DNA of 64,000 nt from Acidimicrobiia bacterium (GTDB lineage Bacteria > Actinomycetota > Acidimicrobiia > Acidimicrobiales > Poriferisodalaceae). The notes under the pieces were generated by a model. The model searched no databases and had not been told where the DNA came from. It saw nothing but the letters and a program-made list of their open reading frames with translations. The stretch covers positions 1 to 64,000 of the forward strand of contig JAJEEO010000003.1 of the NCBI GenBank assembly GCA_022820925.1, in the 5' to 3' direction. Shown here in pieces: positions 34,905 through 43,047 of the stretch (position 1 is its first letter; every line of letters begins with the position of its first letter). The position numbers and the translations under genes were made by a program.

Positions 34905-34938
34905 CGGTGCCTGCTGGCTCATGTGCCAGCAGGCACCG
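34905..34938. terminator. 14-bp perfect hairpin terminator after the amt operon
   Basis: CGGTGCCTGCTGGC (34905-34918) pairs fully with GCCAGCAGGCACCG (34925-34938) around TCATGT. It sits between the end of the 47-residue gene and the start of the next gene, on the minus strand. No T-run follows. Confidence 0.65.
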
Positions 34939-35011
34939 TGACCTGTTTGCGCCGCGAGGCTTGCCGGTGCGCAGGCCTGAGAAGCGCTGACTGCTCAGGC
35001 CAAGCCGGAAC

Positions 35012-35155
35012 TCAGCGAAATGTGCCGCCGCCGACCGCCTGCACGGCGATGATCACAAAGACGATGCAGGCGACGCAGAAGACCACGACGGCCCTCTCAA
35101 CGTTCTTGTTGTGTCCCTGCAAGCCCTGGAACTCGATTTGCTTTCTGCGAGCCAT
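35012..35155 (-). CDS. 47-residue single-helix membrane protein
   Basis: MARRKQIEFQGLQGHNKNVE is followed by one membrane helix (AVVVFCVACIVFVIIAVQAV) and GGGTFR. ATG 35155 has a ribosome site (TTAGGAC). The positive-inside rule places the N-terminus in the cytoplasm. It is the last of three tiny membrane proteins downstream of amt, 28 bp after the previous one. Confidence 0.6.
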   Translation of the reverse strand: MARRKQIEFQGLQGHNKNVERAVVVFCVACIVFVIIAVQAVGGGTFR

Positions 35156-35183
35156 GTCAGTCCTAACGAGTCAGCTCTACGAG

Positions 35184-35396
35184 CTAGTTGTACTTCTCAG
35201 CGAGCCGGTCGGCCGCGTGGTCGAGCAGCGCGTTTTCGCGGACAGTCACCATCACTGCGGAAATCACCGAGATGGCGATGCCGAGGAGGGCCAGGACGAC
35301 CATCGTCCCGTTGGTGCCCGCGGGTGCGCCCCATGTCGAATAGCCCCCAGCCGCTTCCACGGCTTCATTGAAGCTTTCGTAGGGAAAAGTGTTCAT
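35184..35396 (-). CDS. 70-residue single-helix membrane protein
   Basis: An N-terminal soluble part (MNTFPYESFNEAVEAAGGYS) precedes one membrane helix (TMVVLALLGIAISVISAVMV) and a short polar tail ending AEKYN. ATG 35396 overlaps the previous stop (ATGA) and has ribosome site TAGGAGAA. It is co-translated with the preceding 55-residue gene. Confidence 0.65.
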   Translation of the reverse strand: MNTFPYESFNEAVEAAGGYSTWGAPAGTNGTMVVLALLGIAISVISAVMVTVRENALLDHAADRLAEKYN

Positions 35397-35560
35397 GTGG
35401 TTCTCCTAGACCGATTGTGAGCGGGGTGCTCAGCGTTCTGTGTGCTGTCGCTGGTGTCGTTCAGACGGGCTCGCTGCTTCTTCGCCCACAGTCCTGCTGC
35501 ACCTACCACGAGGTACATCAGCACCACAGCGCCGATGAACTGGAGCCATCCGCCCGACAC
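35393..35560 (-). CDS. 55-residue single-helix membrane protein after amt
   Basis: It starts at GTG 35560, 6 bp after the amt stop. The helix LQFIGAVVLMYLVVGAAGLW is followed by a charged tail (AKKQRARLND) ending RRTT. There is no strong ribosome site, so coupling to amt is likely. It overlaps the next gene by 4 bp. Confidence 0.55.
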   Translation of the reverse strand: MSGGWLQFIGAVVLMYLVVGAAGLWAKKQRARLNDTSDSTQNAEHPAHNRSRRTT

Positions 35561-35566
35561 CGTGAG

Positions 35567-36970
35567 CTAACGGTTGTCCCGGTAGGCGCCCTGCAGGACT
35601 CCTGCAGCGGGCTCCTCGGAACCGTCGGCGTGGACAATGGGCTCGTCCGCGCGGCCGAATTCGGGGAAGAAGTCCGTCTCGAACTCGGCCATGTCGAGGC
35701 CTTCGAGTTCCACTTCGGGCGGCACCCGCAGCAGGTTCAGCTTCTTGAGTATCCACGAAGCGATGTAGCCCGTGAAGAACGCCAAGGCGATGAGCGCTGC
35801 GGCACCGACGAGCTGGCCCAAGAACGAGGTCTTGACATCCACCACGCCGCTTGCGGGGAATCCGCCGGCGAAGATGCCCAGCAGCAGTACGCCCCAGAAG
35901 CCCATCACGCCGTGAACGCTGACCGCCCCGACAGCATCGTCGATGCGAGCCTTCTGCTCGATCCAGTTGCCTGCCGCATACGCGAGCCCGGCCGAGAAGA
36001 AGGCCAAGACGAACGTCAGCGACGGGCTGTAGATGTCGGCACCGGCCGATACGGCCACCACGCCGGCCAGGCCGCCTGACAGCGTCCAGAACGGGTCGCC
36101 CTTGGCGAAGATGTAGCCGCCGGCGAAGCCGCCCGCGAATGCCATGGTGATGGTGAACGTGATCGCCGACAGCGTGGCCGGGACGAAGTAGATGTTGACG
36201 TAGCCGCCGGTGGTGTCGGCCTGGATGTACAGGCATGCGGCGTAGAAGGCGTAGAACCCGGTGAAGATGATCATGAGCCCCATCAACGTGAGATGCAGGT
36301 TGTGGGGCTTGAACGCTCGCGTTCCGCCGTTGGCGTCGTATCTGCCGATTCTCGGCCCGAGGTTGAACAGCACGCCCAAGGCGAAGATGCCGGCGATGCC
36401 GTGCACCACGCCCGACGCGGCAAAGTCGTGATAGCCGAAGTGGATGACCAGCCAGCCTCCGTAGCTCCAGCCCCACGCAGCAGCGATCACCCAGACGATG
36501 CCGCCCATCAGGGCCGTCAGCCAGAGATAGGCCGAGATCCGGATTCGCTCCAGCACCGAGCCTGACATGATCGAGCCCGTCGTCCACGAGAAGAGCACGA
36601 ACGCCGCCCAGAAGACTCCCGTGAGGTTGTCCCCGATGTTGGGACTCATGCTGGCGTCCCATGGCACGACGTAACCCTCGCCGCAGACGTAGGCCGCTTC
36701 GCCGGCGTTGCCGTTGCCGTCGGCCGTCCCGGTGAACTTCAGGCCCTCCTGCATGCAGAAGTACACCCAGAAGCCGACGTAATAGAACGTCGGCGTCACC
36801 ACGGCGATGGTCATGATGTTCTTCATGGCCGTCGACATGATGTTCTTGCGACGGCTGACGCCGGCCTCATAGGTCATGAAGCCGACGTGCAATAGCCACA
36901 TGATCGCGACGGTGAAGTAGTAGTAGGCCTCGGTCAGAATCCCGTCCGTGGCCACGGCAGCAATGTCCAT
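35567..36970 (-). CDS. amt: Ammonium/methylammonium transporter
   Basis: 467 residues, with about eleven membrane helices. Family features include LLHVGFMTYEAGVSRRKN near the N-terminus and the pore histidines in SGVVHGIAGIFALG and VHGVMGFWGVLLLG. The cytoplasmic C-terminal tail (~60 residues) is acidic. Start ATG 36970 has a strong ribosome site (GGGGGAGG). Lying beside tdm, it probably brings in ammonium or methylammonium made during amine breakdown. No glnK gene adjoins it; instead three small membrane proteins follow. Confidence 0.85.
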   Translation of the reverse strand: MDIAAVATDGILTEAYYYFTVAIMWLLHVGFMTYEAGVSRRKNIMSTAMKNIMTIAVVTPTFYYVGFWVYFCMQEGLKFTGTADGNGNAGEAAYVCGEGYVVPWDASMSPNIGDNLTGVFWAAFVLFSWTTGSIMSGSVLERIRISAYLWLTALMGGIVWVIAAAWGWSYGGWLVIHFGYHDFAASGVVHGIAGIFALGVLFNLGPRIGRYDANGGTRAFKPHNLHLTLMGLMIIFTGFYAFYAACLYIQADTTGGYVNIYFVPATLSAITFTITMAFAGGFAGGYIFAKGDPFWTLSGGLAGVVAVSAGADIYSPSLTFVLAFFSAGLAYAAGNWIEQKARIDDAVGAVSVHGVMGFWGVLLLGIFAGGFPASGVVDVKTSFLGQLVGAAALIALAFFTGYIASWILKKLNLLRVPPEVELEGLDMAEFETDFFPEFGRADEPIVHADGSEEPAAGVLQGAYRDNR

Positions 36971-37118
36971 TGCGCCTCCCCCTGTTCTCGTTCTGCGCTC
37001 AAGTCCCCATGATCCGAGCGGCAGACCAATCTCGAAAACCGTAACACGTTTGCAATCTCGCGACCGACACCTGCCGCCAGATGGGTGGAAGTTGAACCCT
37101 GCGGGTGATCGGTGCTTC

Positions 37119-37457
37119 TCAACCGCTGTCGGGATCGATGAACTCGAATTCGACGACGGCGCCGGTGCCGGCATCGACGACAATCGCAGCCTGCCGCATG
37201 AAGTCGTTGCGGCCGCCAGCGGGATCGGTGAGGGTGAACACGACGGCCCACGCCGGGCGTGGCGGGAAGCCCCGCCGGATCAGGCGCACTTCTGAGCGGT
37301 CGGGTTCGAAGCTGTCTGGCGTCACGTCGAGCGCAGCTCGTGCCGCAGCGACGGCAGCTTCCTCCTCGACCTCGACGCCCGAGCAACCGTCGAAGAAGAT
37401 CAGCAGGATCGCCAGCAGCACGCCGGTTCCGACTAGCACCCACTTGCGATTTCCCAT
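37119..37457 (-). CDS. Membrane-anchored small protein, possible lipoprotein
   Basis: 112 residues. MGNRKWVLVGTGVLLAILLI is a signal or anchor helix followed by FFDGCSG, where the Cys could be lipidated although the lipobox is not classical. The remainder is soluble (PAWAVVFTLTDPAGG, VVDAGTGAVVEFEF), resembling a PepSY-like fold. Start ATG 37457 shares its first base with the previous stop. The ~150 bp to amt hold the amt promoter. Confidence 0.5.
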   Translation of the reverse strand: MGNRKWVLVGTGVLLAILLIFFDGCSGVEVEEEAAVAAARAALDVTPDSFEPDRSEVRLIRRGFPPRPAWAVVFTLTDPAGGRNDFMRQAAIVVDAGTGAVVEFEFIDPDSG

Positions 37458-37684
37458 CACGACTCGCTTTCGCGGCGCGGAACGAGCCGCAGCACGATGT
37501 AGCCCACCACATGAGTCAGCGCCACGAACGACACCCACCACAGCAGCACCTTGAGCCGGTAGCCCCGTTCGCGGCATTCCCAGAGCGTCAGTGCGACGGC
37601 CCCGGCGAGCAGCAGCCACAGCATCACGCTTTGCGCGATTCCTTGGCGCTGGGTGAGGAATTCGATCAGGAGCAGGAAGCCCAT
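37457..37684 (-). CDS. Small membrane protein with two helices
   Basis: 75 residues with helices near SVMLWLLLAGAVALTL and LLWWVSFVALTHVVGYIVL. It starts 4 bp after the XRE-cupin stop and overlaps the next gene by 1 bp, so it belongs to the same operon. No function is recognised. Confidence 0.5.
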   Translation of the reverse strand: MGFLLLIEFLTQRQGIAQSVMLWLLLAGAVALTLWECRERGYRLKVLLWWVSFVALTHVVGYIVLRLVPRRESES

Positions 37685-37688
37685 GGCG

Positions 37689-38399
37689 TCACCCTCCCGC
37701 CGTTGTGCGCGACTCGCCGGCGGGGTACACCTTGATGGAGATGAACCGCACCGGCAACTCGACGAGCTCGACCGGGCCGTGGGCTACTTCGCCGTGGATC
37801 TGCATGGTGTCGCCGGTGTTGAGCAGGTAGGCCTTGCCGCCGTAGCCGTAGTAGAGCGACCCGTCCAGCACGTGGAGGAATTCGACGCCGGGGTGCTGGT
37901 AGAGGGGGAACTCGCCGCCCCGCTCGGTGATGGTGGTGATCATCGGCTCGATGACCCGGTTGGCGCCGCGCAATGTCCCGAGATCCTGGTAGAGCCGGTC
38001 GGGCCCGCCGCGGTCGTGGTGGATCTGATGACCCTCGCCCGCACGCACGATGACCAGGTCGTGCTCCTCGTCGAGGCCCCGGAACAATGCAGTGACCGGC
38101 ACCTTGGCGGTTGCGGCCAGCCGCGCAAGCGTCGAGAGGCTGGGCGCGCTCTGGCCGTGCTCGATCTTCGACAGCATCCCCAGCGAGATGCCGGCATCGT
38201 CGGCGAACGCCGACATGGTCATGTTGCGCGCTTGACGGAGTTCGCGGACCCGGCTGCCCACCACCCGGCACAGTTCCGCGGTGGTGAGCGGCGAGTCCAT
38301 TGCCGCCGCTGAGAGCTCCAAGGAGTCGATCTGACGGATATCAGGGGTTGCCCCAGCGTCTGCGTCCCCCTCCGGGTTCTCCTCCCCGCCGCTCGTCAT
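37689..38399 (-). CDS. XRE-family regulator with C-terminal cupin
   Basis: 236 residues. The helix-turn-helix spans about 43-96 (VGSRVRELRQARNMTMSAFA, GISLGMLSKIEHGQSAPSL), and the cupin about 145-225 (YQHPGVEFLHVLDGSLYYGY, GDTMQIHGEVAHG). Such fusions bind DNA and sense a small ligand. Similar proteins are often repressors or activators of amine or amino-acid catabolic genes. Its place at the end of the tmm/tdm/amt locus makes it the best candidate regulator. The N-terminal ~35 residues are a disordered acidic extension. Confidence 0.75.
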   Translation of the reverse strand: MTSGGEENPEGDADAGATPDIRQIDSLELSAAAMDSPLTTAELCRVVGSRVRELRQARNMTMSAFADDAGISLGMLSKIEHGQSAPSLSTLARLAATAKVPVTALFRGLDEEHDLVIVRAGEGHQIHHDRGGPDRLYQDLGTLRGANRVIEPMITTITERGGEFPLYQHPGVEFLHVLDGSLYYGYGGKAYLLNTGDTMQIHGEVAHGPVELVELPVRFISIKVYPAGESRTTAGG

Positions 38400-38480
38400 C
38401 GCCCCGATAGTGCCAGATGGCAGCCGCGAGCCAGGACTGAGCGTTGCATTCGACCTCGCTTGGGGAAGGCGCTGCGTGGC

Positions 38481-39458
38481 TCAGAGCGCCGCGGCGGCGA
38501 AGGCGCGCAGCTCGCGCTCGATGTTGCCCATCGGTTGGAACGCCACCTCGGTGATGCCCGCGGCGGCGAGTCGTTCCATGCGCTCGGGCACCTCGCCGGC
38601 ATGGCAGACGAACGGGGCAATGCGCAGCGATTCGGGGGTGAGCACCTGCCGGTCGATCGGGTTGAGCTCGGTGAGATGGCCTTCGTGGAGCGAGAGGTGG
38701 AGGGTGTCGGGGTCCATGGGGCCGGTGATCTCGCTGAAGCGTTCGGCGTTGGGCAGCGTGCTGAGCCGGGCGTCGCGCTGCTCGAGGAAGGCGTGGTACG
38801 CCACGCTCACGCCCGGTCCGGCGGTGTCCATGACACGCGCAGACTCGATCGTCTCGTCGTCGTCCATGATGGTTCCGAAGCCGAGGAGGATCACGTCGTC
38901 GATCCCGTTGTAGTCGGCGTCGGGCCGGGGCCGTGAGGTGAACACCCCGCAGCCCATCTCGGCGGCTGCGGCGAGGCCCCGCGGGCCGTTCACGCCCAGG
39001 ATCCATGGCACCTCGATGGGCCGCTCCACCGCTTGGCCCGGCCAATGCAGCATGCGTGCCGCCCTGCCGTCGACCTCGACGGTCTCGCCCCGAAGCAGTG
39101 CTTGGGTGTCAGCGACCATGCCGGGGAACTCGGCCCAGCGCAGCGGCTTCTGGCCCATGGCCCGGCGCCCGGTGAAGCCGGTGCCAGCACCGATGATGAC
39201 TCGTTCGGGCCCGACGAGCCCGACCAGCGTCGCGATGGCCGCCGCCGTGGTCATCGGGTGGCGCAGCGAGGGAATCAGCACGCCAGGACCCAGGCGAATG
39301 CGTTCTGTGCGCACGCCGGCGAGTGCGAGTGTCATCCACACGTCGAGCTGCAGCGCCGGGGTGTCGTACACCCATGCAGTCTCGTAGCCGAGCTCTTCGG
39401 CCAGCACGATGTGGTCCGGCGTCTCGGGAACGGGCGGGAATGCGGCAGAGATCTTCAT
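38481..39458 (-). CDS. LLM-class flavin/F420-dependent oxidoreductase
   Basis: 325 residues, TIM-barrel luciferase-like. MKISAAFPPVPETPDHIVLA, RIRLGPGVLIPSLRHPM, GPERVIIGAGTGFTGRRAMG and VPWILGVNGPRG are typical. Actinobacterial members often use F420. ATG 39458 is chosen; it lies six bases after GAGACT, close to the leaderless -10 pattern. The long upstream frame has no protein-like sequence. The substrate is unknown. Confidence 0.75.
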   Translation of the reverse strand: MKISAAFPPVPETPDHIVLAEELGYETAWVYDTPALQLDVWMTLALAGVRTERIRLGPGVLIPSLRHPMTTAAAIATLVGLVGPERVIIGAGTGFTGRRAMGQKPLRWAEFPGMVADTQALLRGETVEVDGRAARMLHWPGQAVERPIEVPWILGVNGPRGLAAAAEMGCGVFTSRPRPDADYNGIDDVILLGFGTIMDDDETIESARVMDTAGPGVSVAYHAFLEQRDARLSTLPNAERFSEITGPMDPDTLHLSLHEGHLTELNPIDRQVLTPESLRIAPFVCHAGEVPERMERLAAAGITEVAFQPMGNIERELRAFAAAAL

Positions 39459-39631
39459 GGCGGCAGTCTCGCGAACAGCGCTCGGTGCCACAGGACTGCC
39501 GGTGCTGACGTGCTGCGGCTCGTTGCGCGAGGCCCGGGCCGCCAGCCCTGAATGCGTGGACTCGCATGTCCGAGGCTCGGGCCGGGCCGGCCACCGTGAT
39601 CGCCGGGGCTCGTATGTGCGAGGCTGCGAGC

Positions 39632-40039
39632 ATGGAAATCTTGAAGGCACTCGACTACGTGCGCCAGAACGACCGCGCTGTGCTGGCCACCAAGGCGCGC
39701 GACGGCACGCCGCAGCTGTCGCCGGTGACGTTGGCTGTCGTCGACGACACGGTGGTGATGAGCACCCGCGACACGGCCTTCAAGGTCAAGAACCTGCACC
39801 GCGACCCGCAGTCGTGGCTGTGCGTGTTTCCCGAGAAGTGGCTGGGCCGTTGGGTCCAGCTCGAGTGTCGGGCCGAGATCATCTCCGGTGAGGCCGCCCT
39901 CGATCCGCTGGTCGAGTACTACCGCACGCTGCAGGGCGAGCACCCCGACTGGGACGACTACCGCCGCGCAATGGTGGAGGACAAGCGCTGTTTGGTCCGC
40001 TTCCACATCACCAAGGCCGGCCCCGATAAGCACGGCTGA
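39632..40039 (+). CDS. PPOX-class F420-dependent oxidoreductase
   Basis: 135 residues. The small split barrel shows NDRAVLATKARDGTPQLSPV, VMSTRDTAFKVKNLHRDP and WVQLECRAEIISG, the pattern of F420-binding PPOX proteins. ATG 39632 begins the conserved domain; an earlier start adds an unlikely Arg/Ala-rich leader. It is divergent from the LLM gene across 170 bp. Confidence 0.75.
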   Translation: MEILKALDYVRQNDRAVLATKARDGTPQLSPVTLAVVDDTVVMSTRDTAFKVKNLHRDPQSWLCVFPEKWLGRWVQLECRAEIISGEAALDPLVEYYRTLQGEHPDWDDYRRAMVEDKRCLVRFHITKAGPDKHG

Positions 40040-40128
40040 TCTGCCGCGGATTCGTGTAGCAGTCGCTCAGCCCTAGCCGTACGCGGCGTGATGGCGCTGC
40101 GCCCAGCCGGCTTGGCCGATACGGCAGG

Positions 40129-40743
40129 TCAGATGTAGTCGTCGTCATCCCAGGCATCCGACGCCCATGAGTCCGAGCGGTGCCTGCGCCGCGGCCGTCG
40201 GCTGACCTCGTCGTCGTCCCAGCCGTCATCGTCGTCGTCATCGTCGTCGGCGTCGTTCCACCAGGCGGGGCGACGGGTCCAGTGCCCGCGTGGCCGTGAG
40301 CGCGGACGATCGTCCCAGTCGTCGTCCCAATGGTCCTCGATCTCGTCCCATTCGTCGCCCGCGTCCCAGTCTTCTGAGTCCAGCTCGTCTGGGTCCCAGT
40401 CGTCATCGAGGTCGCGGTGGTCGCGTACGCGTCGAGGCCGAGGGCTGCGGCGAGGCGAACGGCGTGCGGATTCGGCCCCGTGACGTCCCCGGCGTCGCTC
40501 GTTGAGCCCCCTGCGGATCGCCAAGGCGATGACTGCGACGATGAACAGCGGCCCCGCCCAGCTGGCGCCGACGGTGACCCACATAAAGCTCCACACAACC
40601 AACGCGATCAGGAATGCTTGGCTCGTCACGAGCCGGATCAGGACCACGCCGCTGATCGCCCACGGCGGTCGGCGAGGCTTCGAGCCTGCCTCGCCATTCC
40701 GGCTGGGCCGCTTGCCGCGCTGTGACCCCCGAGCACCAAGCAT
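40129..40743 (-). CDS. Two-helix membrane protein with Asp/Arg-rich low-complexity tail
   Basis: 204 residues from ATG 40743. A basic N-terminus precedes two adjacent membrane segments (VVLIRLVTSQAFLIALVVWS, GPLFIVAVIALAI). The last ~110 residues are charge blocks: RRSPRRSPRPRR, then many W-D-D/E repeats (DDDWDPDELDSEDWD, WNDADDDDDDDDGWDDDE). The tail should be disordered and cytoplasmic. Function unknown. Confidence 0.55.
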   Translation of the reverse strand: MLGARGSQRGKRPSRNGEAGSKPRRPPWAISGVVLIRLVTSQAFLIALVVWSFMWVTVGASWAGPLFIVAVIALAIRRGLNERRRGRHGAESARRSPRRSPRPRRVRDHRDLDDDWDPDELDSEDWDAGDEWDEIEDHWDDDWDDRPRSRPRGHWTRRPAWWNDADDDDDDDDGWDDDEVSRRPRRRHRSDSWASDAWDDDDYI

Positions 40744-40803
40744 CACGCCAGTATTGCCCAGCACCGCCTCGGGCTCCGCACTCGAATGGTGCACTATTGG
40801 TCT

Positions 40804-41013
40804 ATGGCACGCACAAACATCGACATCGACGAGGCGGCGTGCATGCGTGTCATGCAGCGCTATGGACTCAGCAGCAAGCGGGCTGCGGTGAACTTCGCCT
40901 TGGAACTCGCCTCCGAGGAACCGATGTCGCTCGAGGAGGCACTCGCCATGCGCGGCACCGGTTGGGACGGCGACCTGGAAGCCATGCGTCGAGGCCGCAT
41001 CGGGCACCTGTGA
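40804..41013 (+). CDS. vapB: VapB-type antitoxin
   Basis: 69 residues. RTNIDIDEAACMRVMQRYG and SKRAAVNFALE followed by MRGTGWDGDLEAMRRGR match the DUF2191-type VapB antitoxins. CACTAT ends six bases before ATG 40804. The downstream toxin gene overlaps it by 4 bp but has lost its N-terminal half. Confidence 0.75.
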   Translation: MARTNIDIDEAACMRVMQRYGLSSKRAAVNFALELASEEPMSLEEALAMRGTGWDGDLEAMRRGRIGHL

Positions 41014-41258
41014 CACAGCCAGCTGACAGTGCCGGACTGTCGGCGGAAACGGTCGATTACCAGCGAGCGGCGCTGCTGTACCGAACGTGCCGACGGTCTG
41101 GCGCGACGGTGCGCAACATGATCGACTGCCTCATTGCTGCGATTGCCATCAGGAGCGGCGCAGAGGTGCCGCACGCCGACCGCGATTTCACAGCGCTCGC
41201 TCGGCACACTCAGCTACAAGTCCATCCTGCATCTGCGACTCACATGCCCGATCGATAG
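41010..41258 (+). pseudogene. vapC: Truncated VapC toxin
   Basis: From GTG 41010 only three codons resemble a start. The frame then jumps to the second half of a VapC PIN domain: SAETVDYQRAALLYRTCRRS, MIDCLIAAIAIRSGAEV and ADRDFTALARHTQL. The N-terminal half, with the first catalytic Asp and Glu, is missing, which points to an internal deletion of roughly 200 bp. The toxin should be inactive. Confidence 0.75.
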
Positions 41259-41264
41259 AGGACG

Positions 41265-41723
41265 TCAGCTGCTGGTGACCTGCCAGTGGACGAGGGTGTA
41301 GGGCGGGTTGCCGTTGTCGTGGTCTTCGAAGACGACCTCGACGTTGCTGCCGATGATGATGTCCTGCATCGGGTCGCCGAGGAGGTTGCCGATCATGCGC
41401 AGGTTGTCGGCGTGGGGCAGTTCGACCAGCACCACGATGTACGGGCCGTGGTCGGCCAGCGCCGGATGCACAGGGTGATGCACGCGCTGCCAGGAGTAGA
41501 TGCGCGCTGTCGGCTCGACAGTCACCCACTCGACATTGAGCGACTGGCAGGCGTGGCACACCCAGTCGGGCCCCCATTGGTGGGTGTCGCAGTCGGCGCA
41601 GCGCTGCACTCGCAACTCGTGCTCGCGGGTGCCCTCCCAGTACGGCGCGTCCATCCCGTCGCGCATCGGAGCGGGCTGGGTGAGGCCTTCGGGCAGGTAG
41701 CTGGCCTCGGCGAGCGCGCTCAT
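41265..41723 (-). CDS. Zn-ribbon OB-fold protein (DUF35), thiolase partner
   Basis: 152 residues. The rubredoxin-like zinc ribbon is RCADCDTHQWGPDWVCHACQ (C42, C45, C56, C59), followed by an OB fold (RIYSWQRVHHPV, YIVVLVELPHA). DUF35 proteins pair with thiolase-like enzymes in acyl-CoA or steroid side-chain breakdown. The thiolase gene is 10 bp upstream in the same operon. Confidence 0.8.
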   Translation of the reverse strand: MSALAEASYLPEGLTQPAPMRDGMDAPYWEGTREHELRVQRCADCDTHQWGPDWVCHACQSLNVEWVTVEPTARIYSWQRVHHPVHPALADHGPYIVVLVELPHADNLRMIGNLLGDPMQDIIIGSNVEVVFEDHDNGNPPYTLVHWQVTSS

Positions 41724-41733
41724 CGGGGCGCCC

Positions 41734-42930
41734 TCATCCGAGCGCCTCAGCGGTGCCGTAGATCGCAGTGGAGGCGATCTCGACCATCGGTCCGGCGTTG
41801 GAGAGCGACACGTTCACGTTCGGCACCTGGTTGGCGGAGTCGCCGCGGACCTGCCGCGCCGCCTCGATCTGCATGCCGAGCCCGTGCATGTAGCACTCTG
41901 CGAGGTTGCCGCCGCTGGTGTTCAACGGGATGCTCCCCCCGTCCGCCCGCAGGTTCTCGAACGTCAGCACCTCGTTGGCGTTCTCGTAGGTGCACAGACC
42001 GTGCTCGATGAGACTCATCACCACGGCGCCGGTGAAGTTCTCGTAACTCTGCACGACGTCTACGTCGTCAGGTGTCACGCCGGCCTGCTCGTAGAGGTGC
42101 TGCGCCCCGAGCTTGAAGCTGGAGGTCGCGTAGTCGGTCGGGTTGTGAACCCAGGCGCCCGAGCGGTGACCGCCGCTCTGCTGGGCCGCCAGCACCAGCA
42201 CCGGCGTGTCGCTGAGATCGGCGGCCCGCTCGGCGGACGTGACGATCATGGCCGCGCCGCCGTCGTTCTCCAAGCAGCAGTCGTACAGACGGAACGGCTC
42301 GGTGATCCAGCGGGACGAGTCGTACGTCTCGGCGTCGAGCGGGCGGCCGTACATGACCGCCCGGGGGTTGTTCTGGGCGTGGTGGTAGGCAGCCAGCGCC
42401 ACTGCCCGCATGGTGGAGCGATCGATGCCGTGCTCCCACATGAGCCGGGTGGTGCGCATCGCGTACATCTGGGCCGGGCTCATCACGCCGTAGGGCAGCG
42501 TGTAGGCGAACTCGCCCCGCACGGCCGGTCGGCGCCCGCCCTGGCCGAAGCGGCCGAACTGGCCCTGGGCCAGGCCCCGGTAGGCCACCACGACGTTGGC
42601 CGATCCGGCGTGAACGGCACTGGCGGCGTTCTGCACGACGGCTGCGGCACCGCCGCCCCCGCCGCCCCACTGCATGTTCGAGTAGCGCAGCTCTTCGAGG
42701 CCGAGGGCGTTGGCCAGCCTGGCAGGCGTGTTGCGGTCGTTGCTGTACGAGCAGAACCCGTCGATCTCCCGTGGGTTGATGCCCGCGTCTTCGCATGCCG
42801 CCAAGATCGCCTTCACGACCAGCACGAATTCAGGATCGGTTGACTGGCCGCGCTTGTAGTAGGTGGTCTCGCCGACACCTGCAACGGCCGTGCGGCCACG
42901 CAGGCCGCGATCAGCACCTGAGACACTCAC
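41734..42930 (-). CDS. Thiolase-like (SCP-x / acetyl-CoA acetyltransferase) protein
   Basis: 398 residues from GTG 42930. AVAGVGETTYYKRG, FCSYSNDRNTP, QWGGGGGGAAAVVQNAA and NTSGGNLAECYMHGLGMQIE mark the non-decarboxylating thiolase/lipid-transfer family. The classical catalytic Cys position is not obvious, as in the DUF35-dependent subclass acting as retro-aldolase-type partners. TACGGT ends seven bases before GTG 42930, which favours this start over TTG 42948. Confidence 0.75.
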   Translation of the reverse strand: MSVSGADRGLRGRTAVAGVGETTYYKRGQSTDPEFVLVVKAILAACEDAGINPREIDGFCSYSNDRNTPARLANALGLEELRYSNMQWGGGGGGAAAVVQNAASAVHAGSANVVVAYRGLAQGQFGRFGQGGRRPAVRGEFAYTLPYGVMSPAQMYAMRTTRLMWEHGIDRSTMRAVALAAYHHAQNNPRAVMYGRPLDAETYDSSRWITEPFRLYDCCLENDGGAAMIVTSAERAADLSDTPVLVLAAQQSGGHRSGAWVHNPTDYATSSFKLGAQHLYEQAGVTPDDVDVVQSYENFTGAVVMSLIEHGLCTYENANEVLTFENLRADGGSIPLNTSGGNLAECYMHGLGMQIEAARQVRGDSANQVPNVNVSLSNAGPMVEIASTAIYGTAEALG

Positions 42931-43047
42931 GGCGCAAACCGTAGCCAAGCGTTGTGCATCCCTGCCCGCGCCGGTCGTTGCACCGCTCGGCCAGGGACAC
43001 GGGCGCTTCGGTGGCTGGCGCGGCTCAATGGGCTAGAAACAGGGCCG

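Noticed and set aside
36971..37118. GlnR-type box upstream of amt
   Set aside because: A GTAAC half-site exists, but the partner boxes and spacing of the GlnR consensus are absent.
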